Of a stretch of 64,000 nucleotides of DNA, positions 9,076-20,400 are shown in pieces (the first letter of the stretch is position 1; each line of letters begins with the position of its first letter). The stretch is from the NCBI GenBank assembly GCA_946480085.1, contig CAMLHZ010000006.1, positions 1 through 64,000 of the forward strand. Reading direction: 5' to 3'. The notes under the pieces were generated by a model that saw only the letters and a program-made list of their open reading frames with translations, was not told the DNA's origin and did not search any database. A program made the position numbers and the translations under genes. Source of the stretch: an uncultured Flavobacteriales bacterium. GTDB lineage: Bacteria; Bacteroidota; Bacteroidia; Flavobacteriales; Crocinitomicaceae.

Positions 9076-9279
9076 AGATTTTACTTTTATCCCCATCATA
9101 CCATATTGAATACGTTCTTTTACACTATTTTACTAAGTCACTTACACACTTCAAATGCTTACGCACCACTTCAAATCAGAACAACTGATTTCCCTCTTAT
9201 TTAAACTTCTTTACGATGTCAAATTATTGGCTTTTGCTGATTTTTTGTCATCACAAATCACATTTAACCGTAATCATAA

Positions 9280-10020
9280 ATGAAAAAACTAACCTTAATC
9301 CTGAGTTGGTTCTTGCTATGTTCCACCATTTCATTTGCACAATATTCCACCACGCCAATCATGCTATCGATGCCCCTGGATACCGACACGATTGAGGAAG
9401 ATGAACCTTTGTTTGTATGGCAAACTACTTTGAGTAATGTGGCGAACGATCCACGTTTGAACGTACGTTTATCTGTTGTCCAGGTAAATGAAGATCAAAC
9501 TGCAACAGAAGCCATTTTGGAAAATGCACCTGTTTTTCAGCATCAAAATTTATTGTCCAATTCAATCAACTATTCCGAGATCGATCACGAGTTGGTAGAA
9601 GGAACATGGTATGCCTGGCAAGTGCTGCTGTTTTACGATGGTGTTCAGGTTCAGCAAAGTGAAGTTTGGAAGTTTATTAAGGCGGAACCAATTGAACCCA
9701 ATCATACCTATTACACCTTAAAAACGAAAGCGGATAACAGCATTATCCAGTTGAACGAGGAGGAAATTTACTTTACAACTACTGAAAAGGGAGAGTTCAA
9801 TTTGCAGGCTCTTATCAGCGGAAAGAAAATCGTTCGTCAGACAATTTCTTTTGAAGAGATTAAAACCAATACAGCCGAAAGTTCAGTGAGCCACCAGAAT
9901 AGAGAAGCGAGATATTTTCGTTGTGATCTATCTGCACTTGACCTGAAAAAAGGAACCTATAGAATTGATTGGCAGGCGAACGATCAGCTTCATTTTGTAT
10001 CACTCGTTCAGAAGAAGTGA
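9280..10020 (+). CDS. Secreted beta-rich protein heading the RHS locus
   Basis: 246-aa exported protein of unknown function. The signal peptide ends near residue 20 (ISFA|QYSTT). The body looks beta-rich and fibronectin/Ig-like: EDEPLFVWQTTL, then EGTWYAWQVLLFYDGVQVQ, the WYAWQV motif being typical of FN3-like domains. No sorting domain or lipobox. It ends 52 nt before the 1887-aa shell protein and probably shares its transcript; an adaptor or surface-presentation role for the RHS complex is inference only. Confidence 0.7.
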   Translation: MKKLTLILSWFLLCSTISFAQYSTTPIMLSMPLDTDTIEEDEPLFVWQTTLSNVANDPRLNVRLSVVQVNEDQTATEAILENAPVFQHQNLLSNSINYSEIDHELVEGTWYAWQVLLFYDGVQVQQSEVWKFIKAEPIEPNHTYYTLKTKADNSIIQLNEEEIYFTTTEKGEFNLQALISGKKIVRQTISFEEIKTNTAESSVSHQNREARYFRCDLSALDLKKGTYRIDWQANDQLHFVSLVQKK

Positions 10021-10072
10021 TATCATACTTATTATAAAAATAGACCACATTTAAAATTTAATACCGAACAAC

Positions 10073-13000
10073 GTGAAAGATCAACTGAATCAAAAAAGAG
10101 GAGTTCAGCAGCTCGCATGGCTATTCCTTATCCTGTTCTGCATGAGCGTTTTCAAACCAGGTATGGCAATTGCCGGAGGCGGAGGTCCAACTCAACCTGA
10201 AGTGCAAAGCTTTACACCCGTTGGCGTTTCAGAAATGGTAGATCCATTTACCGGTGATTTCTCTTACAATATTCCATTGATGGATGTAGAAGGATATCCC
10301 ATCAATATTGCATATAACTCAGGAGTTACCATGGATCAGGAAGCATCATGGGTAGGACTTGGTTGGAACCTGAATACGGGAGCAATTGTGCGTAATATGC
10401 GCGGTTTGCCCGATGATTTTAATGGTGATGTAGTTGCCAAAACTGAATCTCAAAAGCCGCAGACTGAGGTCGGAATTAGTTTGAATACGAATTGGGAACT
10501 TTTTGGTAAGAAAAATAATGACAACGATACCGCGGTGAGTTCCCCATCACTGGCTGCTGGAGTTAAGTTTACTTATAACAATTATACAGGTTATGGAACC
10601 ACCCTTGATTTTGGGCCATCTTTTACTTTGGGTAAGGTAAATGATGCCGGTGGCCAATGGTCTGCAGATTTATCCTTTTCCGGAAGCAGTGAGAATGGTG
10701 CCGGATTTACTCCTGGTGTAAGTTATTCCCACAATCTTGAAGGTAAAAAACTGGATGATGCCAAGATGATGCATTCCTTTAGTGGTGGTTACAATTCACG
10801 TGCAGGGTTGACGTATCTTTCTTATGGTGTCTCGGTTAATGACAAAGCAAAGACCAAAGAAAGCAGCAGTAGAAAAAGACAATACACCGTTGGTAGTTCA
10901 TCTTACGATTTCGGTCTGCAAAGCTACACTCCATCATCATCTGCCAGTTTTTTGTCAAGAAGTGTAACGGGTAAATTTTCAGGAACAACAACATGGTGGG
11001 GAGCAGATGTTCAGTGGACAGCCGGTGTTTATTACAATATTCAGAAAATAGATCCCGAAAACCAAACACGCACCAATCCGGCATATGGTTATTTCCATAT
11101 GGAAGAGGGACAAAAAAACGATTATGCCCTTCTAGACTTTAATCGTGATAATGAAGGTGCTTTTACAAAGTACAGTCCAAACCTTCCTTCTGCGTTTTTG
11201 ACCAATGATGTTTTTTCCATTCAGGCGCAAGGAATGAGTGGAAGTTATCGTGCATTTCGAAATGATGTGGGTTACGTATTCGACCCAAAAGTGGAATCAA
11301 AAAGTGTAAGCGGAAACATAGGTTTGGAGTTTGGTGCCGGTGGATTGGCCGATTTGGGTGTCGATCTTACAGGTTACATGGTGAAATCTTATTCAGGACC
11401 GTGGAGAGAAGCCCCGAGTGAAGGATTCTGGATTGGAGCAAAGAACAATGCTTCAAAGGAAATTCATTTTGAAACTCCTGAAGGTCTCGCTGAAAATATG
11501 GCGTTCCAGGAAGCGAATGAGCAATCTGTAGAAACTGATGGCTTGTTTACAGATGAGTTCAACAAAGCATTGCCGGAACATTTTCATCTTTCAGGTTCAG
11601 ATATCCTACCAATTTTAACTAAAGATGTTAGTCAGGGACCGCTTTCAGGAAATAGCAGAACAGAACGTTTGAAAAGAAACCAAATGTTATCCTTTTTGAC
11701 AATTAAAGATGTAAAGGACGGTTTAGGTTTATTTGCATATCGATCAGATCTTTACACCAGCGCAGCTGATCATCACATCGGTGAGATCACACAATTGGGA
11801 ACCGACGGAAGACGTTATGTTTTCGGAGTTCCGGCGTATAACCACCTTCAACGCGAAGAGACATTTGCTATTGGAAATGATATCAACGATAACGACGGTT
11901 TACAACCTGTTGGCGACGACTATTCAGGTATTGTGAATTTGGGAGGACACTACAGTAATGCAGCAGGAGTTAGCAATCCTTACGGAATCGACAATTACTA
12001 TTCGTCTCAAGTAACACCCGCTTATGCGCATTCGTTTATGTTATCAGCGGTTTTGAGTGATGATTACATTGATGCAGATGAAGTGAAAGGACCTAGTGAA
12101 AATGATTTCGGAAGCTACGTGAAGTTCGATTACGAAAAGGTGGACCAAGTGAAATGGAGAGCTCCGATGGCAAAACGTTCGGCTTATTATAACCAGGGAT
12201 TAAAATCTGACTTGACGGATGACAAAGCAAGTGTGATTTATGGTGAAAAGGAATTGTGGTATGTGAAAGTGGTTGAAACCAAGAATTACATTGCTGTTTT
12301 CGAATTGGATTCGCGTAAAGATGGAATGTCGGTTGCGGATAGAATGGGTGGTTTAGATCCTTCTTTAGGACAGATGAAATGCCTGAAGAAAATTACCTTG
12401 TACGCAAAAAAAGACTATTACGATCATATCAGTGATCTGGAGGATGCAACTCCAATTCAGGAGGTACATTTTGTTTATGATTATTCACTTTGTCAAGGAT
12501 ATCCCGGACATATCAATGGTGGCGGAAAATTGACTTTGAAAGAGATCTATTTCACTTATCAGGGTTCTTACAAGTTGAAAAGAAGTTCCTACAAGTTTGA
12601 ATACAACTCCGGAAATGCAAACTACAGAATGAAGGACGTGGATCGTTGGGGAAATTACCAACCAACAGCAACGGGGTCAATCGATTTTCTCGCTGTGGAT
12701 TCAAAACTGAATTCTTCTGATTTTCCATATACTATTCAGGATGAAGAAGATGCTGCTTCGAATGCTCAACAATGGACATTGACTGACATTCATTTACCCT
12801 CAGGAGGAAAAATTCATGTGGATTATGAGAGTGATGATTATGCCTATGTGCAGCATTTGCAGGCATCACAAATGTATTCCATAGTTGCAACGGGAGACGG
12901 AAGCGGAGATATGAATGCTGGAGATCTCACACAACCTGTTGCCGAGGTAATAGCGGATGATGCACTTGAAAATCGTGCAATCTTCTTTAAGCTGAAACCA

Positions 13001-15736
13001 GGATATACGCATGCTGAAGATTATTTCGACTGGAATGAACCGATATACTTCAAGACTTTGGTAAATATGGGCGATATCAACAACAGTGAGAAGCAGTTGG
13101 AATATGTTACGGGTTATGCATTTGTGGATAGTTTTGAAGTTGTTGGTGCATATGGAAAAATTGTTTTCAAACCTCTCGATTTACTTGACCTTGGCATCAA
13201 GAAATACAGTCCAATAACCAAAGCGGCTATTTTATTCGGTAGAGCAAACATGCCTAGAACCATCAATGATGTTATTGATACGGATGAACCAGGTGCTGAC
13301 GAGAATTCACTTGCCGGATTTGCAAATTCAATCGTTAACTCAGCAAGTACATTTAAAGAATATTTTATTGGTCCAAACAAAGCGGTTTATGATCATGAGC
13401 GCTGTCAGGAATTGATCACTCAGCACTCATTTATTCGATTATTGGAACCAACTGGACACAAATACGGTGGAGGATTGCGAGTGAAGCGCATCACCATGTT
13501 CGACAACTGGGCGAAAATGATTGATAGTAATGCTCCGGATGAAACCAACGATTTTACTTATGGACAAGAATTTTTCTATGAATTAGAAGACGGAAGATCT
13601 TCAGGTGTCGCTTCATACGAGCCATTGGTTGGTGGTGATGAGAATTCATGGCACAAAGGAGTTTCTTACGATGAGAAAATGATGTTCGCTCCGAACAAAG
13701 AAGTGTTCCTGTCTGAACCAATCATGGAAAGCCAGTTTCCTTCACCTAGCGTAGGATATAGTAGAATTGTGATTCAGGACCTTAAGCATACAGGTGTTAC
13801 GAGAACAGCCACTGGAAAAGTGGTAAAGGAATTCTATACAGCAAAAGATTTCCCAACTGTAGTAAATAGGACACCTATAATTAAAAGTTTGAATTCCAAT
13901 AGTTTGAAAATTGCTACAAGTTTCCTTCCGTTGTTACCGAAGTATGATTATCTGACGGCAAGTCAGGGATTTGTTATTCAAACCAACGACATGCATGGTA
14001 AACCAAAAGCCGAAGCGGTTTATGCTGAAGGACAGGAACGGCCATTGAGCACAGTGAATTACCATTACCAATCCAAAGAGATCAGCTTCTTGAACAAATC
14101 GGTAAATGTTCTGGGGAATCAGGTACAAACGATTCGTCCGGATGGTGAAATGCAAATCGCAGAAATTGGTGTTAAATACGATGCTGTTGCTGATTTCAGA
14201 GAAAATATAACAAAATCAATTGGTGTTGGACCAATCGAAATCAATAACAATGCCTTTCTGGCAGGACCAATGTTATTGGTAATTCCTACCGTTTGGTCGA
14301 AAATCGATATCAGTAAAAGCCAGTTTAGAAGTGCTACCTTGAACAAGACGGTAAATAAGTTTGGTATTCTGGATAAGGTGACAGCCAATCAGGACGGATC
14401 AATTGTGGAGACAAAGAATCTGGCTTACGACGGAGAAACAGGTTCTGTGCTTTTAACAGAAACGACAACCAACTTTAACGATAAGGTTTATTCACTGAAT
14501 TTACCTGCACATTGGAAGTATGACCAGTTGGGGCAAGCCTATAAAAATATTGGCTATTCAGTTACTGATTTTCCAATTTATGCAGATGGTTTTGTACCGG
14601 TACCTGGTGCCCAGAACCATTTTGTTGTAGGAGATGAGGTGAAAGTGGAAACAGGAAGTGGTGTTGATCCAGCATGGGTTACTGAAGTGAATGATTACGG
14701 AATCCGTTTATTGGATAATGAAGGAAATCCTCTTTCTGCTCCAACTTCCAGAATCACTATTATCAGAAGTGGAAGACGTAATAAGCAAGCTACAAGTATG
14801 GCAACCATAACAGCCCTTGATAATCCATTAGCAGGATTAACTTCTAGCGTTTATACAAAGGTGTTGAATGCTGGTGTGGTAGAGTTTTCAGATAACTGGA
14901 AAACGTACTGTGAGTGTTTACCTAACGAAAGTAAATCAATCAATCCTTACACCAACGGAACTCGTGGAAATTGGAGACCGGTTCGTTCTTATACGCATTT
15001 GACGGATAGAGCTCAAACCAATACCAACAACAACACAAATATTCGAAGAGACGGAGTGTTTAGCGGTTTCAGTCCTTATTATTACTACTACAATAACGAA
15101 TGGCGAACCAATCCATCTAACTGGACTTTTGTTTCTGAAGTTACCAGTTTCAGTCCGAATGGAATGACGTTGGAAACCAAAGATGCCTTGGGCAGATACT
15201 CTTCCAGTCTATTCAGTTTCAAGAATACATTGACAACTGCAGTTGCTGCGAATGCACGTCAGCGACAAGTTGCTGAAGGAAGTTTTGAAGACCTGGATTA
15301 TTCCAACTGTATGGATATGGGAGTGTTTTCTCAGGAACATGCTGAAGACGTAAATACGGATTATTCGCATACAGGTCATTCAAGTATGCAGGTTGTAGGT
15401 GGAACCTCGAAAACTTATACTACCAGACCTGCGCAATGTGACAATTCCACAGAGTGTTCCATTTCAATAGTTCCGGTAAATGAGAATAAGTACGAAATAC
15501 TCGGTGATCTGTCTAATATCCTTGCAAATATTACCAATATAAGTGGTCCTGCTTATGGTTCCGCAACTTATGATTCAGGGGACCTTGAAGTGGAATTTGA
15601 CACGGAAGGATATTATGAAATCGAAGTGGTATTCTGGGATAAGGAAACAGGATGTGAGTTGAAAGTGCGTATCAATACTGTACTTCCCGGAAATAACCAG
15701 TTGAGTATGCAGGTTTTAAGTTTAAGCCAAAACTAG
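10073..15736 (+). CDS. SpvB-like RHS shell protein (large secreted YD-family half)
   Basis: 1887-aa exported protein starting at GTG; signal peptide to about residue 34 (GMAIA|GGGG). The block after it (PVGVSEMVDPFTGDFSYNIP, then LMDV, GYPINIAYNSGV, WVGLGWNLNTGAIVRNMRG) is the conserved N-terminus of the large Bacteroidota RHS/SpvB-like proteins, and WTLTDIHLPSGGKIHVDYES near residue 900 is another of their landmarks. It carries no RHS core of its own; that is in the 3890-aa protein downstream. By analogy with the TcB/TcC proteins of Tc toxins, the two may form one closed shell from two chains (inference). Next start codon is 4 nt beyond the stop. Residues ~1720-1760 (EGSFEDLDYSN ... SHTGHSSMQVVGG) are another typical family module. 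Confidence 0.85.
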   Translation: MKDQLNQKRGVQQLAWLFLILFCMSVFKPGMAIAGGGGPTQPEVQSFTPVGVSEMVDPFTGDFSYNIPLMDVEGYPINIAYNSGVTMDQEASWVGLGWNLNTGAIVRNMRGLPDDFNGDVVAKTESQKPQTEVGISLNTNWELFGKKNNDNDTAVSSPSLAAGVKFTYNNYTGYGTTLDFGPSFTLGKVNDAGGQWSADLSFSGSSENGAGFTPGVSYSHNLEGKKLDDAKMMHSFSGGYNSRAGLTYLSYGVSVNDKAKTKESSSRKRQYTVGSSSYDFGLQSYTPSSSASFLSRSVTGKFSGTTTWWGADVQWTAGVYYNIQKIDPENQTRTNPAYGYFHMEEGQKNDYALLDFNRDNEGAFTKYSPNLPSAFLTNDVFSIQAQGMSGSYRAFRNDVGYVFDPKVESKSVSGNIGLEFGAGGLADLGVDLTGYMVKSYSGPWREAPSEGFWIGAKNNASKEIHFETPEGLAENMAFQEANEQSVETDGLFTDEFNKALPEHFHLSGSDILPILTKDVSQGPLSGNSRTERLKRNQMLSFLTIKDVKDGLGLFAYRSDLYTSAADHHIGEITQLGTDGRRYVFGVPAYNHLQREETFAIGNDINDNDGLQPVGDDYSGIVNLGGHYSNAAGVSNPYGIDNYYSSQVTPAYAHSFMLSAVLSDDYIDADEVKGPSENDFGSYVKFDYEKVDQVKWRAPMAKRSAYYNQGLKSDLTDDKASVIYGEKELWYVKVVETKNYIAVFELDSRKDGMSVADRMGGLDPSLGQMKCLKKITLYAKKDYYDHISDLEDATPIQEVHFVYDYSLCQGYPGHINGGGKLTLKEIYFTYQGSYKLKRSSYKFEYNSGNANYRMKDVDRWGNYQPTATGSIDFLAVDSKLNSSDFPYTIQDEEDAASNAQQWTLTDIHLPSGGKIHVDYESDDYAYVQHLQASQMYSIVATGDGSGDMNAGDLTQPVAEVIADDALENRAIFFKLKPGYTHAEDYFDWNEPIYFKTLVNMGDINNSEKQLEYVTGYAFVDSFEVVGAYGKIVFKPLDLLDLGIKKYSPITKAAILFGRANMPRTINDVIDTDEPGADENSLAGFANSIVNSASTFKEYFIGPNKAVYDHERCQELITQHSFIRLLEPTGHKYGGGLRVKRITMFDNWAKMIDSNAPDETNDFTYGQEFFYELEDGRSSGVASYEPLVGGDENSWHKGVSYDEKMMFAPNKEVFLSEPIMESQFPSPSVGYSRIVIQDLKHTGVTRTATGKVVKEFYTAKDFPTVVNRTPIIKSLNSNSLKIATSFLPLLPKYDYLTASQGFVIQTNDMHGKPKAEAVYAEGQERPLSTVNYHYQSKEISFLNKSVNVLGNQVQTIRPDGEMQIAEIGVKYDAVADFRENITKSIGVGPIEINNNAFLAGPMLLVIPTVWSKIDISKSQFRSATLNKTVNKFGILDKVTANQDGSIVETKNLAYDGETGSVLLTETTTNFNDKVYSLNLPAHWKYDQLGQAYKNIGYSVTDFPIYADGFVPVPGAQNHFVVGDEVKVETGSGVDPAWVTEVNDYGIRLLDNEGNPLSAPTSRITIIRSGRRNKQATSMATITALDNPLAGLTSSVYTKVLNAGVVEFSDNWKTYCECLPNESKSINPYTNGTRGNWRPVRSYTHLTDRAQTNTNNNTNIRRDGVFSGFSPYYYYYNNEWRTNPSNWTFVSEVTSFSPNGMTLETKDALGRYSSSLFSFKNTLTTAVAANARQRQVAEGSFEDLDYSNCMDMGVFSQEHAEDVNTDYSHTGHSSMQVVGGTSKTYTTRPAQCDNSTECSISIVPVNENKYEILGDLSNILANITNISGPAYGSATYDSGDLEVEFDTEGYYEIEVVFWDKETGCELKVRINTVLPGNNQLSMQVLSLSQN

Positions 15737-15740
15737 TTGT

Positions 15741-16691
15741 ATGAAGAAATTAATCATTTTATCAGGAATCTTGTTGAGTGGCTTATTGGCTGTTGGACAA
15801 ACGGTATGGAATACAAGTGCAGGCGCCGCTCGTTTTGTTTGCGAATCTGACGCGTCGTTCACTCAAACATATGCGAACCAGGAACCTTGTATCGATAGAG
15901 AAGTAAGATTGTATTATTACTACAGACCCGATACCACACTGTCAAGTACAAATCTCTTTACAATTTTAGCGAATAGTGGTAGTTTGGATTGTGCTGTGAA
16001 GGTTTGGAAATTCGATTCAAAAGCAGAAGCAAATACCGGATATATTACTGAGACACCCCTTGTTGATCAGTCTTACACTTATACACAGAATGTTGCTCAT
16101 GCACTTACAAAAGGTAAGTTTTATCTGCTGGAATTGACAGTTCATGACTGTGATGCTGTTGTCAATTTTACTAGTGAAGACGGAGGGTATTTCGGTGATT
16201 CATGGCACGAAGAAGAGTGTGCTGGCTGTCTTGGTGGTTTTGAACCTGAAGGTGGCGTGTACATATTGAGTGCATGGGTAATGGACAAAGATGCAGATCT
16301 GGGAACTGTGGAATATGATAAACCACACATTGAAGTGACTTCAGGTTCTACAGTAACAGATTGCATTCCAAGAGGGGAAATCATTGACGGCTGGCAGCGA
16401 ATAGAAATGGAAGTGGTGGTTGAAGAAGACGAATCGGTAAGTATCGAATTGGTCTGTGAATTAGATGGAGATTGCATGTTTGATGACATTCGGTTCTTTC
16501 CGAAAGATGCAAGTATGGTAACCTATGTTTACGATCCATTGACCTTACGTTTAATGGCCGAATTGGATGAACGCAATTATGCCAAGATCTATGAATATGA
16601 TGAACAAGGCAAACTCATTCGAGTGAAGAAAGAAACTGAAATGGGGATTATGACCATTCAGGAAAACAGAGAAAACAATTCAAAAGAATAA
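15741..16691 (+). CDS. Secreted RHS-associated protein ending in a YD repeat
   Basis: 316-aa exported protein (signal to ~residue 19). A jelly-roll-like middle (GGVYILSAWVMDKD, GWQRIEMEVVVEEDESVSIE, DCMFDDIRFFPKDA) is followed by TYVYDPLTLRLMAELDER and YAKIYEYDEQGKLIRVKKET. In many Bacteroidota genomes this module forms the C-terminus of the large SpvB-like protein; here it is a separate gene, so the shell protein appears split (inference from remembered family architecture). It lies 4 nt after the 1887-aa gene and 4 nt before the next. Confidence 0.8.
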   Translation: MKKLIILSGILLSGLLAVGQTVWNTSAGAARFVCESDASFTQTYANQEPCIDREVRLYYYYRPDTTLSSTNLFTILANSGSLDCAVKVWKFDSKAEANTGYITETPLVDQSYTYTQNVAHALTKGKFYLLELTVHDCDAVVNFTSEDGGYFGDSWHEEECAGCLGGFEPEGGVYILSAWVMDKDADLGTVEYDKPHIEVTSGSTVTDCIPRGEIIDGWQRIEMEVVVEEDESVSIELVCELDGDCMFDDIRFFPKDASMVTYVYDPLTLRLMAELDERNYAKIYEYDEQGKLIRVKKETEMGIMTIQENRENNSKE

Positions 16692-16695
16692 ATTC

Positions 16696-17436
16696 ATGAA
16701 GAAGTTAATCCTATTATTCGTTTTGAGTTGGTTGTCATTCTCAAAAGCACAGGCTCAAACCTGGGAAAAAGCAACGTATAATGTTTTCCTAAAGGAATTC
16801 ACTCAATTGCTTCAGAAGCAACCTGAGTCTTGGTATTCTACAACCATCAGCACTTCCGTATACATGAATGTGAATGCACCTAAAGCGGAAGATGTGAAAG
16901 TATCCAAACTCAGTGTTTACGGACCTAAAGATTATGTTTTTCAATCTGGTGAAGCCATTCAGATTCAACACGAGAAGTTGAAAATTGATATTGATACTGT
17001 TGAAAAGCAGGTGCTTCTTTCAAAAGCTGTAGACGGAAATTTGATGGGTTTTCAACCTGAACAATTCGATAATATTGATTCGACGAAGTATGAATTTTAC
17101 TTCATAACAAAAGGAAACCGCAAACTGTTGAAAGTGGTGGAGAAAATCCGCCTGTCATCAATGCAAAGCTTGATCTTCGAATTCGATAAAACTAAAAACG
17201 AACTCCGTGTTTTGGAAATGCTTTATTGGCCTTCAAATTACAGTATGAACGAACTTGGAGATCAAACCGATGAACAACCTTTAGTGCGACTGGAATACAG
17301 CTCACCTATAAAAATTACAACCAATACTGAATTGGACGTTCTTTTCAATCAATGGCTTTTGTACAACTCGAAAACAAAAGTTTACAGTTGTCCAGACAAA
17401 AATTATACGTTTTACGACTTATTGAATAGCAAATGA
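16696..17436 (+). CDS. Secreted RHS-locus protein, unknown fold
   Basis: 246-aa exported protein; signal peptide to ~residue 20 ([10 protein letters not shown]). The rest looks beta-rich, with alternating segments such as [19 protein letters not shown] and [20 protein letters not shown], loosely reminiscent of LolA-like sheets but without a motif I would trust. Its stop overlaps the start of the 3890-aa RHS gene (ATGA at 17433-17436), so translation is coupled and a function tied to that protein, such as chaperone or assembly factor, is plausible. Confidence 0.7.
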   Translation: MKKLILLFVLSWLSFSKAQAQTWEKATYNVFLKEFTQLLQKQPESWYSTTISTSVYMNVNAPKAEDVKVSKLSVYGPKDYVFQSGEAIQIQHEKLKIDIDTVEKQVLLSKAVDGNLMGFQPEQFDNIDSTKYEFYFITKGNRKLLKVVEKIRLSSMQSLIFEFDKTKNELRVLEMLYWPSNYSMNELGDQTDEQPLVRLEYSSPIKITTNTELDVLFNQWLLYNSKTKVYSCPDKNYTFYDLLNSK

Positions 17437-20400
17437 GATCACTAACCATAAAATCACTCGTTATGCTGGTTGTTCTAACAATCAGTACACTTTCATGGTC
17501 AAGAATTATCGACATTCCAAAGCAAACCATGCGTTATGATAGTGGGACAAGTACACCTGTTCAGGTGTGGGATCACAAAACCGTAATGGCTCCATCGGAA
17601 AGTGCCACGTTTACAGATTTGACCCGCAAAGGATTGATCACGCTTGCAGTAGATCATCACTATCCGAAAATCATGGCGGAAACCCATACCCTGATTGAGT
17701 TAAGTGTAATGCCATTCCCAACCTTAGGAAGCCCTGGATCAACTTTCACAATTACACTTGAAGTGGATTACAAACCGAACGGAGAATTGGAGTTCAATGA
17801 CAAATCCATTTATGAACTGAACAATGTGCTGGCATTTGATATAGAAATCATTGATATTTTAGTTGACGGTTCACCAGCCGACCTGCCCGAGAACTTATAC
17901 ATCGATGCTGAACTTTACATTGACCGGGTGTTCGATTTTTCAGATTGGTTAGACGAAACTCCGGATGTTGAAGTGACCGATCTTTCCAAGATCATTGATA
18001 ATGATTGCGATGACGTAGAAGATGCACTTTTGGTGCGTTGGGATCCCATTCGTGAAGCTGAGGAGTACCAGGTGGAATGGACTTATGTAAATGATTACAC
18101 ATCTGTTACAGGAGTTTATAAGAATGCGGATGAAGTGGAATTTGATTTCCGTTTCAATTCAAGTAGAATTACAACCAATTCCAATGAGTATAAAATTCCG
18201 TTAACCTATGATCATGGTTATGTGGTTTACCGCGTGCGTGCAGTGGGTAGATTGTATACCGATGCTACCAAACGCCAGTATTCTTATTGGAGTTTACCTG
18301 TATCCGGAAAAGTAGATTCAGATGCGGAAGACAACAATTACCACATTACAGAACCTTGGGAAGTCAGTAAAAACTGGCAATACAGTGTAACGTTTGCTGA
18401 AGAAGGAAAGCGAAAAGAAGTGGTTTCTTTCTTTGACGGAAGTTTGCGCAATCGCCAAATGGTGACTTTAGTGAGCACGAACAACAAAGCCATTGTTGGT
18501 GAAACGCTCTATGATCATCAGGGTCGACCAGCCATTCAGGTTTTACCTGTTCCTGTTTCCGATCCTGTGTGTGGTGTTAGTGGAACGAACACATTGAAGT
18601 ACTACGAGAATTTCAATAAAAACGCTGCTGATTCATCATACAATCGCAAGAATTTTGATGTTTCATCAGGCGGAGCTTGTAATTTGAGTGTCCAGGCCAT
18701 GAACACCAATTCGGGAGCTGCGAATTATTACAGTTCATCGAATCCTGAAATGAATGGGGCCCAAGGTTATGTTCCGAATGCCGGAGGTTATCCTTTTTCG
18801 CAAGTGGAATATACTCCTGACAATACTGGGCGTATCCGAAGACAAGGTGGTGTAGGATCTACTTTTCAATTGGGAAGTGGGCATGAAACCAAATATTTCT
18901 ACGGACATCCATCACAAATTGAATTGGATCGTCTGTTCGGAAGCGAAGTAGGTTGTGCAAGTCATTACCAGAAAAATATGGTGGTTGATCCAAACGGTCA
19001 GGTAAGTGTAAGTTACCTCGATCAGGAAGGAAGAGTAATTGCCACATCATTGGCAGGAGATGCTCCCTCAAATGTAATCGCCTTGGATTCTGAAGGAAGT
19101 GCTTCGCTTGAATTAACCGACAATATTGTTGGAACAGGTTCTATTTGTAACAATCAGGAAGCGAACGATGGTTTGTCGACAACGGTAAACGAAACCATTC
19201 TGATCAGCTCGCCAACAACAGTTGTGATCAATTGGTCGCAGGAAATTGAAATGTTCTCCGACTCTTGTTTAGCAGAAGAAATTTGTTTTGGTTGTGTTTA
19301 CGACTTGACGATCGATTTCAAAGACCAGTGTGGTGTTTCATTGATTACAACCGGGGATACCAGTCAGGTGACAGGTCATTTCTCGTATTCAGGAGATACA
19401 ATCGTTTTTACTTTGGATTGTGGTGAAGACGAAGTGGAAAATAGTCCAACCAACATTACAATTGAGAATGTAGGAATTGGAAGCTATCAATTAAGTAAAA
19501 CATTGAGCATAAATCAGGAGGCATTGGCATTCTATGAAGAGCAATATCTAAATCCTGAGATCAATACTTGTTTTAAGACCTTGGAAGAATTTCAGGAAGA
19601 ATATCTGGAAGATGCTGATTACTCGGGTTGCGAACTAGATACTACCTGTGCGCAGTGTATGGAAGATTTGCCAACGCTGAGTGAATTCTTAGAAGATGAA
19701 CTGGGTACAGAAGAACAATACAACTTACTAGTTGCTGAATGTGCGGCTCTTTGTGATCCGATCTCTATGCACGATGCTTACCGCAATTTCTTGTTGATGG
19801 ACATGCAGCCGGGAGCGCAATATGGTGAATACATGCTATCTGATGGAAGTGTTCATCCGGAACAATTCCCGCTTTCTATTTACAATAGTTCAAATCAATT
19901 GCCTCATTCTGAAGATTGGCGTTCACCGCATATGATAAAAGGGGGCGTTGCTTATACCAAGTATTTTGATGAAGATTTGGTGACAGAGTCCAGAGTCGCA
20001 GTGGTAGCCACACTTGACGGAAGTGGCGATGTTGTATCAACAGTTCCGCCAGTGGTGAATGAGCTACTGGTACTTTACGATGCTGATGAACAGGTGTATT
20101 ACACGGTTGCAGAAAATTTACAGAATGTTGAAGATTTCATCGATGCCTTCCAGTCCTCCTGGTCTCATTCATTGATCTATTACCATCCGGAATACAACAT
20201 TCTGACCACCTATGAACAGTTGACGGAAGAAGACGGAAATGGAAACACTTCTGAAGCATTTGATGCTTTGATGGAGAATACCAATACCTGGGCTGAAGCT
20301 ATTACTAATGGATTTATAAAATCAGGATATACAACTCCTGGTGTGAATGATAGAATTCAACCGTTTAATACACCAAGTCTTTCGCATGCGTATGATCCCT

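Larger units (their letters stand above)
8615..9279. other. Regulatory intergenic region between arsR-type gene and RHS locus
   Basis: A ~660-bp gene-free stretch holding operator-like palindromes (8707-8730, 8762-8785), a GC-rich hairpin islet (8829-8858), a lone TACCTTTG box (8918-8925) without a -33, and an inverted repeat followed by T residues (9035-9075). No RNA gene or short CDS recognised. Confidence 0.65.

Noticed and set aside
19131..19146. Additional ArsR operator (CAATATTGTTGG) inside the RHS gene
   Set aside because: Only the central core matches; the CTTA/TAAG half-sites are missing.
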